From: Pontibacter mangrovi
Lineage (GTDB): Bacteria > Bacteroidota > Bacteroidia > Cytophagales > Hymenobacteraceae
Direction: 5' to 3'
Length of the DNA: 64,000 bases
Assembly (NCBI RefSeq): GCF_006385705.1
Contig: NZ_VFRQ01000004.1
Span: forward strand, 367,117-431,116
The notes below the pieces were generated by a model, which saw nothing but the letters and a program-made list of their open reading frames with translations, had not been told where the DNA came from and made no database searches. The position numbers and the translations under genes were made by a program. Shown here one piece after another: positions 1 to 8,758 of the stretch (its first letter is position 1; each line of letters opens with the position of its first letter).

Positions 1-14
1 TCACACACCTAACG

Positions 15-3000
15 ATGTTCAAATCACCCTTCCCGAAGGCATGTTACCTGCTTATGGTAAGCCTTCTCACCTTGTTTTCCTGTAACGATAAACGGCCGGG
101 AGAACCCAAAGTGCTGGTGTTCAGTAAGACCAGCGGCTTTCACCACAACTCGATTGCAGCAGGCAACGCTGCCCTGATGAAGCTGGGGAAGGAGAACGGC
201 TTTCAGGTGGACACCACCACCAACGCCGCCATGTTCCAGGAGGACTCCCTGAAGCAGTACTCTGCCGTGGTGTTTCTGAACACAACCGGCGATGTGCTCA
301 ACAATTACCAGGAGGCCGACTTTGAGCGCTACATCCAGGCGGGCGGTGGGTTTGTGGGCATACATGCCGCCACAGACACCGAGTATGACTGGGGCTGGTA
401 CGGCAGGCTGGTGGGCGGTTACTTTAACGGCCACCCGGAGCCGCAGGAGGCCGTGCTGCATGTACAAGACAAAGAAAACGAAGCTACCAAACACCTGCCA
501 GCCGAGTGGAAGCGCAAAGACGAGTGGTACAGCTTTAAGAAGCTAAACCCGGACACCAAAGTGCTCCTTACCATTGATGAAAACAGCTACAAAGGAGGCA
601 CCAACGGCGACAACCACCCCATGTCCTGGTACCACGACTACGACGGTGGCCGGGCCTTTTATACGGCCCTGGGGCATACGATGGAGTCTTACGAGGAGCC
701 AAACTTTCTGAAGCATGTGCTGGGCGGCATCAAGTATGCCATCGGCGAGAACAAGGAGCTGGATTACGAGAAGGCAACGGCGCAGCGGGTGCCGGAGGCC
801 GACCGCTTCGTGAAAGTGCAGCTGAACAGCGGGGCATTTTTTGAGCCAACCGAGATGACCATCCTGCCAAACCTGGATATACTGGTGGCGCAGCGCCGCG
901 GCGAACTGATGCTCTATAACCATGATACGGGCAAGGTAACGCAGGTGGGGGAGTTGGATGTATACCATAAAACCACCGTGCCGGATGTGAACGCCGAAGA
1001 AGGACTGATGGGCCTGGCGGCAGACCCTGATTTCGACAAGAATAACTTTGTTTACCTTTTCTACAGCCCGGCCGATACTTCCGTAAACCGCCTCTCCCGG
1101 TTTGTGTTCCGCAACGGAAAGCTGGATAATGCCTCCGAGCAGGTTATCCTGCAGTTTTATTCGCAGCGTAATATCTGCTGCCACACGGGAGGCTCCATAG
1201 CTTTCGGACCAAACAAGACGCTATACTTGTCTACAGGCGATAACTCAACACCGTTTAACGAGAAAGGGCAGCCCTATGTAAACAATGGCTACGCGCCGCT
1301 GGACGACCGCCCGGGGCACGAGCAGTATGACGCACGCCGCACCTCTGCCAATACCAACGACCTGAGAGGCAAGATTATCCGCATACAAGTAAACGATGAC
1401 GGCACCTACACGATTCCGGAGGGCAACCTGTTTGAGGACCAAGACCCGAAGACGCGCCCTGAAATCTATACGATGGGACACCGCAACCCGTACCGCATCT
1501 CCGTGGACCAGAAAAAAGGCGTGCTGTATTGGGGCGAAGTGGGGCCGGATGCGGCCGGCGACAGCCTGGAAGTGCGTGGCCCAAGGGGGTATGACGAGGT
1601 GAACCAGGCGCGCAAGTCGGGTAATTACGGCTGGCCATTGCTTATTGCCGATAACTATGCCTACCATCGCTACGGCTATGCCAAAGGCGAGAGCGGGGCT
1701 GCCTTTGATCCGGCAAAACCCGTGAATGACTCCCGCAACAACACGGGCCTGAAGGAGCTGCCACAGGCGCAGCCGGCCTTTATCTGGTATCCTTACGCAG
1801 AGTCTCCGGATTTTCCGCAGGTGGGCTCCGGAGGGCGCAACGCCATGGCCGGTCCGGTATACTATACCGATATGTTCCCGAAGGAAACCCGCTATGCCTC
1901 TTACTACGACGGCAAGCTGTTTATCTACGACTGGATGCGCAACTGGATAAAAGTGGTGACCATGACGAAAGAGGGTGACTTCGACAAAATGGAGCCCTTT
2001 ATGCCGGACATCAAGCTTACCGGCGCGATAGACATGGAGGTGGGGCCTGATGGCAGGCTGTACGTACTGGAGTATGGCTCCGGCTGGTTCGCCAAAAACG
2101 ATGACTCCGGCCTTGCCCGCATCGACTACCTGGCCGGTAACCGCCCTCCCAAAGTAACAGACCTGACAGTGGATAAAATGAGCGGCAAAACACCGCTGAC
2201 TGTTACGGCCAAAGTAGAGGCAACAGACCCGGAAAACGATAAATTGCGCTACCAATGGCAAGTGGATGGTGCCACAATCGCGACAGACGAGCCTGTGCTG
2301 AAACATACTTTTGCCGATAACGGCGACAAAACCATCAGCGTAACCGTGCTCGACGATAAAAAGGCCTCGGCAAATAGCAGCACCCTTACGCTGTATGCGG
2401 GCAACGAGCAGCCGCAGGTAAATATAGCCTTGCAGGGCAACCGCAGTTTCTGGTTCGAGGGCCAGCCGGTGAAGTATGACGTGAAGGTGCAGGACCCCGA
2501 CGGAGAAGTGGACATGAATAACTTGTTTGTATCGGCAGACTATGTGGAAGGAACCGATATGGCAGGCGCCTCCAGAGGGCACCAGATTGTGTCGGAGGAA
2601 ATGCTGGGCAAGAACCTGATGCTAAGCTCCGACTGCAAAGCCTGCCACGCCATTGACAAGAAATCCATTGGGCCAACCTATAAGCAGGTGGCAGCGCGCT
2701 ACCAGAACGACCGGGAGGCCCTTAACCGATTGTCTGCCAAGATCAGAAAAGGCGGCAGCGGCGTGTGGGGCGAAACGGCCATGCCGGCTCACCCGAATAT
2801 GTCGGAAGCTGATGTCAAGCAGATTGTGAAGTGGGTGCTCTCGTTAAACAACAGCGGGAATGCGCGTAAATCGTTGCCTGCCAGCGGCGAGGTAATGCCT
2901 AAGGTAGGCGAGAAGCAGCAAAGCAATACGGTGCTGAAACTTACGGCCACCTACACAGACCAGGGTGGGCAGAACATTAAGCCACTTGCCGGCACAGGCG

Positions 3001-3440
3001 TGATATACTTGCGCCACAACACCCTGGATGCTGCCGATTTTAAGGCAATGAAAGGCTTCAATGCAGTAGAGTTCGGCGGTGCCTCCTTCCTGATCTTTCC
3101 GGCGGCAGAAGGCTGGGTAAAGGCAGAGCAGCTAGACCTGACAAGCATCGGCAGCATAGAACTGATGGGATTTGCCAACGGCGAGAAAACAACCTTTCAT
3201 GTAGAGGTGCGCCTGGATAGCCCTGAGGGCAGGAAAATAGGGGAGGGCGAGCTGGTGCTGAGTGGCGAGCGCAAACCCGGCTCCGGCTCCGTTCAGCTAC
3301 AGCAGGTGCCCGGCAATAAACTGCACGATGTATACCTGGTGGTAAACATTGCCAACGGTGCCTCCGGCCAAAACCATGTGCTGAAAACGGTGAAGTTCTT
3401 GCCAGCATCGGGTGCAGGCAAAGCGTTGAGTAGGAAGTAA
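15..3440 (+). CDS. ThuA / sorbosone dehydrogenase / PKD / cytochrome c fusion lipoprotein
   Basis: A 1141-residue multidomain exported protein. The N-terminus is a lipoprotein signal ending in LTLFSC (Cys 23). Residues about 32-250 match the ThuA trehalose-utilisation fold (FSKTSGFHH, GGFVGIHAATD). About 270-710 is a glucose/sorbosone dehydrogenase beta-propeller (EEGLMGLAADPDF, GHRNPYRIS). A PKD-like domain follows (about 715-800), then a mono-haem cytochrome c with C874-K-A-C877-H878, and a C-terminal carbohydrate-binding-like beta domain. Inferred role: surface or periplasmic sugar oxidation passing electrons to the attached haem. This domain order is common in Bacteroidota. Only 14 bases precede the ATG, so its promoter is outside the window. 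Substrate unknown. Confidence 0.9.
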   Translation: MFKSPFPKACYLLMVSLLTLFSCNDKRPGEPKVLVFSKTSGFHHNSIAAGNAALMKLGKENGFQVDTTTNAAMFQEDSLKQYSAVVFLNTTGDVLNNYQEADFERYIQAGGGFVGIHAATDTEYDWGWYGRLVGGYFNGHPEPQEAVLHVQDKENEATKHLPAEWKRKDEWYSFKKLNPDTKVLLTIDENSYKGGTNGDNHPMSWYHDYDGGRAFYTALGHTMESYEEPNFLKHVLGGIKYAIGENKELDYEKATAQRVPEADRFVKVQLNSGAFFEPTEMTILPNLDILVAQRRGELMLYNHDTGKVTQVGELDVYHKTTVPDVNAEEGLMGLAADPDFDKNNFVYLFYSPADTSVNRLSRFVFRNGKLDNASEQVILQFYSQRNICCHTGGSIAFGPNKTLYLSTGDNSTPFNEKGQPYVNNGYAPLDDRPGHEQYDARRTSANTNDLRGKIIRIQVNDDGTYTIPEGNLFEDQDPKTRPEIYTMGHRNPYRISVDQKKGVLYWGEVGPDAAGDSLEVRGPRGYDEVNQARKSGNYGWPLLIADNYAYHRYGYAKGESGAAFDPAKPVNDSRNNTGLKELPQAQPAFIWYPYAESPDFPQVGSGGRNAMAGPVYYTDMFPKETRYASYYDGKLFIYDWMRNWIKVVTMTKEGDFDKMEPFMPDIKLTGAIDMEVGPDGRLYVLEYGSGWFAKNDDSGLARIDYLAGNRPPKVTDLTVDKMSGKTPLTVTAKVEATDPENDKLRYQWQVDGATIATDEPVLKHTFADNGDKTISVTVLDDKKASANSSTLTLYAGNEQPQVNIALQGNRSFWFEGQPVKYDVKVQDPDGEVDMNNLFVSADYVEGTDMAGASRGHQIVSEEMLGKNLMLSSDCKACHAIDKKSIGPTYKQVAARYQNDREALNRLSAKIRKGGSGVWGETAMPAHPNMSEADVKQIVKWVLSLNNSGNARKSLPASGEVMPKVGEKQQSNTVLKLTATYTDQGGQNIKPLAGTGVIYLRHNTLDAADFKAMKGFNAVEFGGASFLIFPAAEGWVKAEQLDLTSIGSIELMGFANGEKTTFHVEVRLDSPEGRKIGEGELVLSGERKPGSGSVQLQQVPGNKLHDVYLVVNIANGASGQNHVLKTVKFLPASGAGKALSRK

Positions 3441-3463
3441 CGTTTCTGCAAATATTGGATAGA

Positions 3464-3495
3464 AGAGGCTGCCCCGAATAAGGCAGCCTCTTTGG
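3464..3495 (+). terminator. Rho-independent terminator after the ThuA fusion gene
   Basis: A 10-bp perfect stem, AGAGGCTGCC with GGCAGCCTCT, around an 8-base loop and followed by TTT, lies 24 bases past the stop codon. Confidence 0.75.
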
Positions 3496-3501
3496 GTTAA
3501 A

Positions 3502-3528
3502 GGCGCTGCTTCGGTAGCGCCCTTTTTT
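3502..3528 (+). terminator. Second hairpin with T run
   Basis: GGCGCT/AGCGCC stem with an 8-base loop containing TTCGG, followed by CTTTTTT. It backs up the preceding terminator and separates the convergent gene on the minus strand. Confidence 0.6.
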
Positions 3529-3539
3529 ACTTACGGCCC

Positions 3540-4988
3540 TTACTCAAGTTTCTTCAACTCCTCCTGCACCCGCCAATCGCTGTAATTCCAGGACTGCCAA
3601 TCTCTGGCTGATACCTCATCCAAGAACCAATTCTGCCGGGAGATTAGGCTTTGCTCTTGTATCTCACTGAAAGCATCATTTTCAATTCTGGAGGCTTGTA
3701 TCAGCTCAGGCAGATTCACGTCTGACAAGCGGGTGAGGTAGTGATAGTCTGTGTTACTGGCGATGTGGATGTTAAAATGGGTGATGGCCCTATCCCAGTT
3801 AAACATGGCAAGCAGGAGCAGGACCGTGTAGAGCGCCCAGGCATTTTTGCGGAAAAGGAACCAGTTATTTTTCAGGTGTGCAACTTTCAAGAAGCTGAAA
3901 AAAAGGCCGATGGTGGTTAACGTAAGGTAAGTATAAACGCCGATGCGTTTGTAGGTTAGTCCGTAGTTGAAAACATAAATGCTGTTCTTCGTGAGTGTAA
4001 GCAGCACAAGTATCGCATTGAGCGCTAACCAGGTATATGCCAACTGCTTTAGCCTGTAGTTGTGCGTCATGAAGTTTAAGTTACCACGAAATACACATAC
4101 CAGCACTCCTATGGCAAGCATTATCGAAAGGATAAGTCCGTAAACCCCCTGGTGCAGATAGTCAGACCAAACAACAGAGGGAGGTAAGGTGCCAATAGTC
4201 AGGTAGTAAGCATCTGAAAGTATAAAGAACAGGAGCAGCAGGTTCAGCATTACCAGCAACAAGACGCTGGTGCGGTATTCATACTTTAGGGCCGGCAGCT
4301 TAAACGGCTTAAGCTTTCGTTTTCTCAACCGGATGAGCGTGTTGCCGGTAGCAAGGTCTTTTTCTGTGATGAACGCAATCGTCTTTTGATGGAAAAGTCC
4401 GAACAGCAGTACAAATCCCAGCACCGTAAACCCAATCCAGCCCCACGAAACAAAATCCACCTGAATCTGGCTGAGTACGTAGCGAAAGGCGCTGCTGGCA
4501 CTGGCATAGATCATCAGAAAAACGACTGAAACAGCTATCGGTATGCCTACCATTTGCAGATGTTGCCGCTGCACTCCGGCAAGTATAGCCACGCCCCCTG
4601 TTTGCTCTTTGTTATTGGCTGCCTGTACACAACTGTCCATCAGGGAGTAGACCAGGGAGTAAACAGCGTTTGCAGCCGCCACGAATACAGAAGACTTGGG
4701 CGATACGCTAAAGCCGGCCAACAGCACCAGCGATACCACGTTCATGAACACTGCCAATTCAGAGCCACTCATTAATATGCTGAAGCCCGTAAGCATACTG
4801 GCTCCGGCAGTGGCATACCAACTACTTTGTTTTCGGGTATGCTTATTAGTTTGCCGGTACAGGAGCCAGGTTACCACCGTGGTGAACAACAGAAAGTTTA
4901 CTCCCGGGCTTTGCCGGTAAAACAGGTAACTATAAGCAACCACAGCGGCTAGGAGATACAAGTCGTTCTTTTTTAGAAATGATTTCAT
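3540..4988 (-). CDS. DUF4173-type polytopic membrane protein
   Basis: A 482-residue integral membrane protein with about a dozen hydrophobic segments and a soluble C-terminal tail rich in Trp, Asp and Glu. The overall pattern resembles the DUF4153/DUF4173 family, whose biochemical role is not established. It is the last gene of a leftward cluster (8003 to 3540). An operator-like palindrome 25 bp upstream of the start is shared with two other genes of the cluster, so it is probably co-regulated with the winged-helix regulator at 7064-7372. Start chosen at MKSFLKKND. Confidence 0.75.
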   Translation of the reverse strand: MKSFLKKNDLYLLAAVVAYSYLFYRQSPGVNFLLFTTVVTWLLYRQTNKHTRKQSSWYATAGASMLTGFSILMSGSELAVFMNVVSLVLLAGFSVSPKSSVFVAAANAVYSLVYSLMDSCVQAANNKEQTGGVAILAGVQRQHLQMVGIPIAVSVVFLMIYASASSAFRYVLSQIQVDFVSWGWIGFTVLGFVLLFGLFHQKTIAFITEKDLATGNTLIRLRKRKLKPFKLPALKYEYRTSVLLLVMLNLLLLFFILSDAYYLTIGTLPPSVVWSDYLHQGVYGLILSIMLAIGVLVCVFRGNLNFMTHNYRLKQLAYTWLALNAILVLLTLTKNSIYVFNYGLTYKRIGVYTYLTLTTIGLFFSFLKVAHLKNNWFLFRKNAWALYTVLLLLAMFNWDRAITHFNIHIASNTDYHYLTRLSDVNLPELIQASRIENDAFSEIQEQSLISRQNWFLDEVSARDWQSWNYSDWRVQEELKKLE

Positions 4989-5012
4989 AAGTATGAATAG
5001 AAGTGTTTAAAG

Positions 5013-5031
5013 TACTTTGTCTTTCAAAGTA
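5013..5031. promoter_or_regulatory. Operator palindrome, copy 1 (TACTTTG-N5-CAAAGTA)
   Basis: Perfect 7-bp inverted repeat with a 5-bp spacer, 25 bp upstream of the DUF4173 gene. Copies 2 and 3 lie at 7030-7048 and 8011-8029. Presumed binding site of the winged-helix protein encoded at 7064-7372 (inference). Confidence 0.7.
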
Positions 5032-5060
5032 AGCGTTTAAAAAAATATCTCGAACCCTGA

Positions 5061-5351
5061 TTAACTACCAGCAAAAGGTGTCCCGAAGAGGCCGACTGCC
5101 AGCTCCGCCCAAACGAGGAAAAGTATGAGCAGAATGGCTGCAATAAAAGCAATCCGGTACTCTGGTTTCCGTACTTTTCTTAGCACAAACTCAACCATCA
5201 GGCCGGTGCCAAGCAGCAGGATACCTGCGACAATAAAATCGAATATACCCCAGTTCACTTCGGTCGAAACCAGCGTTCCGATGAATGGGATGAGCAAAAG
5301 AGTGGCTACTGCCAGTAAAATGCCGGTAAGTCTTTTGTTTTGCGTAATCAT
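5061..5351 (-). CDS. Small three-helix membrane protein
   Basis: 96 residues with three predicted membrane segments (about 10-30, 35-55, 68-90) and a basic linker, KVRKPEYR. No family recognised. It lies 37 bp downstream of the DUF4153 gene and 72 bp upstream of the DUF4173 gene, so it is part of the same leftward cluster. Probably co-transcribed from the upstream operator-controlled promoters. Confidence 0.65.
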   Translation of the reverse strand: MITQNKRLTGILLAVATLLLIPFIGTLVSTEVNWGIFDFIVAGILLLGTGLMVEFVLRKVRKPEYRIAFIAAILLILFLVWAELAVGLFGTPFAGS

Positions 5352-5388
5352 AATGGTATCTCCTTATTTATAAAGTTTATGATAGTGA

Positions 5389-6633
5389 TTATTTAAAGTT
5401 GAAAATCAGTGGAAAGAGGAACACCACCACAGCTGCCCAGACAAAGTAGACCGGGATGTAAAGCGCAATGGCTTTCCCGACTTCCGAAATAGCCGCCTTC
5501 CGGGTAACGGTTCTAAAAAGCATCACCGCCACGAGCAGCAAGTGAACGAGCATCAGCACATTAGCCCCAAGTACCGCCACCCGGTTAGGGGTGATGCCCC
5601 AGGCCGAGATCCGGAATGAGATGGCTGACAGCGCAACGCCATTTACCACTACCGTGACAATAGCCAGCAGCAGAAGCACCCACACGCCCGAGGCTGACCT
5701 TCTGAAGGCAGCGCCTTCCGCGACGGAGAAGAAGATAAGGGCCATCACCCCGATCAGCAGCACGTTGAACAGCATCAGAAACTCGCGGTCGTTGTAAGGG
5801 TCTTTGCCCGAGTAAACAATGGCGCCCAGGTACACCACCAGCATGACCAGAACCAGCGGGCTGAACAGCTTTGCAATAACAGGCGATACTTTGTTAACCA
5901 GCTGCGGATTAGTTTGGGTGAGGTAAGTGGCCACAATAGGCACCGCGGGCAGCCCGAATACCACCACATACTCAAAGTAGAAGTTCTCAATCCTGAAACC
6001 GATCAGGGCAAACAGTCCGATGGTGATGGCCGTCATCAGCACCCCGGCAATTACCAGCAGCGCGCACATCACCGCCAGGTCGCCGTTGAAGCGCAGGTAG
6101 CTAAGGCGCTTTCTGTAATCGCTCAGTTCATCGCCCGCAAAGGACAGCCCAAGTATAACCCACAGCAGCAGCGGCAGGTGGATACAAGCGAGCAGCAGGG
6201 TATCGCTCTGCGGGTTGTTTGGCAGGAAGTTGATGTACAGTGCGCAAACAACTGTCGCAAAGCTGATGAAAGAAATGGTGCTGTCGGCTGGTTTGTTTTT
6301 CCAGGCGAAGAAGGCTGTTAGAAACGGGAACACCAAAAAGCTCACATTGCGGGGATAATAGAAATCTTCGCTGATGGGGAAGATGGCCGGCAACTTGGCC
6401 AGTATACCCGCCACCAGCGTTGCCAGCACCACGAACAAAAACTCATTTCTGGAGCCCCAGGAGATCTCCTCGGGTTCATAGTTGAGGCGCTCGTTCCAGA
6501 TATCAGCCAGCAAATTGCCGCTAAGCTGTGGATAAATACCATTGAACTCCTGCCTGAAGCCTGCCTTATTGGCTCGGTACAGCTTTTCCAGTTGCCTCGG
6601 GCTGTTGAGGTGGGAGAGGATCTCGTTTCTCAT
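5389..6633 (-). CDS. DUF4153 domain membrane protein
   Basis: 414 residues. A hydrophilic N-terminal segment of about 65 residues is followed by roughly ten hydrophobic helices, matching DUF4153 in layout. The family has no proven function; in Bacteroidota it often accompanies a small winged-helix regulator, as here. It follows the 6655-6990 gene by 21 bp, indicating an operon. Confidence 0.8.
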   Translation of the reverse strand: MRNEILSHLNSPRQLEKLYRANKAGFRQEFNGIYPQLSGNLLADIWNERLNYEPEEISWGSRNEFLFVVLATLVAGILAKLPAIFPISEDFYYPRNVSFLVFPFLTAFFAWKNKPADSTISFISFATVVCALYINFLPNNPQSDTLLLACIHLPLLLWVILGLSFAGDELSDYRKRLSYLRFNGDLAVMCALLVIAGVLMTAITIGLFALIGFRIENFYFEYVVVFGLPAVPIVATYLTQTNPQLVNKVSPVIAKLFSPLVLVMLVVYLGAIVYSGKDPYNDREFLMLFNVLLIGVMALIFFSVAEGAAFRRSASGVWVLLLLAIVTVVVNGVALSAISFRISAWGITPNRVAVLGANVLMLVHLLLVAVMLFRTVTRKAAISEVGKAIALYIPVYFVWAAVVVFLFPLIFNFK

Positions 6634-6654
6634 AGGTTTATACTTTAAGCCTTC

Positions 6655-6990
6655 TTAATTCCACATGGTGCCGGCCAAGCCCAGCACTGTACCTAGCCAC
6701 AGCCCAACAAAGTATACCACGATGCTCAGGAGTATGGCAATAGTTCTGTTAAAACCGCGCGACGCCTGGTACTCCATGAAAGCGTAAAAGGCGCCACCCA
6801 GTGCACCGGCCAGCGGGGTAATAATCAAAGGCCTGATCATCCAGTATTTTCCCCATTCCGGATGAGGGTTATCCACTCCGAATACAAAAAAGGAGATAGC
6901 GAGCAAGGCAATGCCTGCACCTACTAAAATGGGTTTTACCACTGATGAGGATCGCATTGATTTGTTTTGAGAATGATTTGGCTGTGACAT
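6655..6990 (-). CDS. Small membrane protein, first gene after the second operator
   Basis: 111 residues: a hydrophilic N-terminus rich in Ser, Asn and Lys, then three hydrophobic segments (about 20-40, 50-68, 80-105). Family not recognised. The operator at 7030-7048 is 40 bp upstream of the start, so the promoter for this gene and the downstream DUF4153 gene is probably there. Confidence 0.65.
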   Translation of the reverse strand: MSQPNHSQNKSMRSSSVVKPILVGAGIALLAISFFVFGVDNPHPEWGKYWMIRPLIITPLAGALGGAFYAFMEYQASRGFNRTIAILLSIVVYFVGLWLGTVLGLAGTMWN

Positions 6991-7029
6991 GGCAGTGAAG
7001 TTTACAAGATTTCTACATGGTTATTAAAG

Positions 7030-7048
7030 TACTTTGAGTTGCAAAGTA
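7030..7048. promoter_or_regulatory. Operator palindrome, copy 2 (TACTTTG-N5-CAAAGTA)
   Basis: Identical arms to copy 1, placed between the stop of the regulator gene and the start of the 6655-6990 gene. Confidence 0.7.
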
Positions 7049-7063
7049 TAAGTATAAAAAAAA

Positions 7064-7372
7064 TTACTCGTTTTGCCGGTTATCTAAAATTAGCCGCTCC
7101 AGTGCATCCAAATGCGCTTTAAAAGCTTCGCGTCCGGCGTCCGTTGCCTGGTAGGTTGTATTGGGCTTGCGGCCGACAAACTGTTTCTCTACCTGCAAAT
7201 AACCCGCTTCCTCCAGCGCACGCAGGTGGCTGGCCAGGTTGCCGTCCGTCAGTTGCAGGGTTTCTTTCAGGTTGTTAAAGTCCGTTTTGTCCTCCACCAT
7301 CAGCACCGACATAATGCCCAACCGCGCCCTGCTCTCGAAGGCCTTGTTTATATTTTCAAGGTATGCTCTCAC
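7064..7372 (-). CDS. Winged-helix transcriptional regulator
   Basis: 102 residues of the short winged-helix type (HTH_34/MarR-like). It contains RARLGIMSVLM, a recognition-helix region DGNLASHLRALEEAGYL, and a wing containing KPNTTYQAT. No ligand domain, so it is probably a dimeric repressor. The gene starts 7 bp after the stop of the 7380-8003 membrane protein and is surrounded by three copies of one palindrome. The simplest reading is that it binds them and regulates the cluster and itself. Confidence 0.85.
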   Translation of the reverse strand: MRAYLENINKAFESRARLGIMSVLMVEDKTDFNNLKETLQLTDGNLASHLRALEEAGYLQVEKQFVGRKPNTTYQATDAGREAFKAHLDALERLILDNRQNE

Positions 7373-7379
7373 AGGGCTG

Positions 7380-8003
7380 CTAGCGTTCGTATTTTAAGTA
7401 CATCAACGTGCCGTAAACAATGTGCAGCACGCCAAACCCGATCGTCCACGACAGCAAACCATACCCTATAAAGAAGCTGGATAGCAAACCAAGCACAATT
7501 TCGCTCATGCCCAGGTACCTGATATCGCCCAGCGTATACTTGCTGCCGTTTACCAAGGCCAAACCATAGAAGATAAGCATGGCAGGGGCAACCAGGTACA
7601 CAATGCCGTGGTAGAGAAGCAATGCGCAGAAAACGCCGCCCACCGCCAAAGGGATGGCCAGGTTCAGCAACAGCCGCTGCGATTTGCTGTCCCAGACGCG
7701 GTGGTTGTTGAGGCGCGCCTTCCGGGCCGTAAAGTATACCGCCAGGACAAGCGCAACTACCATCACCGCCGCAGCCACACCAAGCATAAACAGGATCGTG
7801 CCCCAGTTTAAGCTGACGGTATAATCGTTGCGGTACACAATATTGTGCTGGCTAAGGTGCCACTTTACCACAGCCGCGCCGGCAAGTGCCGAAAGGCCCG
7901 CAAACACACCGGACAGACCGCTGAGCGAAATAAAGCGGGAGGAGCGATCCATGATGTTGCGGATCTCGTGCAGGGCTTCTAACTGGTCTTGCTGCTGATT
8001 CAT
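7380..8003 (-). CDS. Membrane protein co-transcribed with the regulator
   Basis: 207 residues with a hydrophilic N-terminal helix and five or six hydrophobic segments. No assigned family. It is the first gene of the leftward cluster. An operator copy begins only 8 bp before its ATG, a position that would block transcription or translation initiation when occupied. Coupling to a regulator gene suggests that the protein senses or responds to an envelope condition, but this is inference. Confidence 0.7.
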   Translation of the reverse strand: MNQQQDQLEALHEIRNIMDRSSRFISLSGLSGVFAGLSALAGAAVVKWHLSQHNIVYRNDYTVSLNWGTILFMLGVAAAVMVVALVLAVYFTARKARLNNHRVWDSKSQRLLLNLAIPLAVGGVFCALLLYHGIVYLVAPAMLIFYGLALVNGSKYTLGDIRYLGMSEIVLGLLSSFFIGYGLLSWTIGFGVLHIVYGTLMYLKYER

Positions 8004-8010
8004 GTTAAAG

Positions 8011-8029
8011 TACTTTGAGTTTCAAAGTT
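8011..8029. promoter_or_regulatory. Operator palindrome, copy 3 (TACTTTG-N5-CAAAGTT)
   Basis: Same palindrome with one mismatch in the last base, immediately upstream of the first gene of the cluster. Confidence 0.65.
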
Positions 8030-8293
8030 AATAGGTGTTTACGCAATTCCAAGAAAGAAGTATAAAAATATTTATGAAGGATGATGAAGAGCATGGAATT
8101 GGCCGGTAGGAGGTGCTGCGGATAAAGAACAGCCTCAGAAGCCGAAAACTAAACAGGGTGGCTCTGAAAGCGCTGCCAGGGCCAGAGCGCCGCTAACCAA
8201 AGCCATTGCCTTACGTTTAAGTGGCAATACCCTCAGGCGGGAAGTATGAAGTATACATCCTGCCTGAACCATACTTGAAAAACAAGACAAACT

Positions 8294-8599
8294 ATGAATT
8301 ACACTGAGCATTTTGAAGGCATAAAACTGGACGTACAGGCCGTAGACATTGAAATCTCTGACGCGATCCAACAGAGCGTGCGCGACGCCATCACCAAAAT
8401 TAAGCGCCACGCCAAGAAAATAGATTCTGTGGATGTATACTTTAAGGAGGAGGCCAGCCAGTCCACCAACCAGAAAAGCGTGCACATGCGCGTGGGCATT
8501 CCCGGCAACGATGTGTTTGCGCAGGACTCGGGCGACAACTGGTACGAGCTCCTCAAAAACGTGGAGGAAAAGCTGAAGCGACAACTGGAGAAACGATAA
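8294..8599 (+). CDS. Ribosome hibernation-promoting factor / RaiA-like
   Basis: 101 residues, the usual length of short HPF/YfiA proteins. It has the beta-alpha-beta-beta-beta-alpha pattern with ISDAIQQSVRDAITKI, SVDVYFKEE and a basic C-terminal helix ending KLKRQLEKR. Family members bind the 30S decoding centre and inactivate or stabilise ribosomes in stationary phase or stress. The gene stands alone with its own terminator. There is no long-form dimerisation domain. Confidence 0.88.
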   Translation: MNYTEHFEGIKLDVQAVDIEISDAIQQSVRDAITKIKRHAKKIDSVDVYFKEEASQSTNQKSVHMRVGIPGNDVFAQDSGDNWYELLKNVEEKLKRQLEKR

Positions 8600-8618
8600 A
8601 GCACGAAGCAAAAAATTG

Positions 8619-8666
8619 GTAACCTGGCTGTACTGATCACAAAGTATAGCCAGGTTACTTTTTTAT
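8619..8666 (+). terminator. Terminator of the hibernation factor gene
   Basis: An 11-bp stem GTAACCTGGCT/AGCCAGGTTAC followed by TTTTTT. The loop carries one copy of the window-wide AAGTATA motif. Confidence 0.8.
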
Positions 8667-8758
8667 TTCTCAGCTTTCCCAGAACCGGTTATTTTAGCTG
8701 GGGCAGGTTAATCTATACTTGCGGCCAAAGCGTTCGGATATTTTTAGCAAATCAGATT

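Noticed and set aside
1245..2582. 445-codon antisense frame in the ThuA fusion gene
   Set aside because: Shadow of the real coding strand; no domain, no start context.
5013..8029. Reading TACTTTG as Bacteroidetes -7 promoter elements
   Set aside because: TAnnTTTG needs two bases between TA and TTTG; here there is one, and the element is a symmetric palindrome, so an operator fits better.
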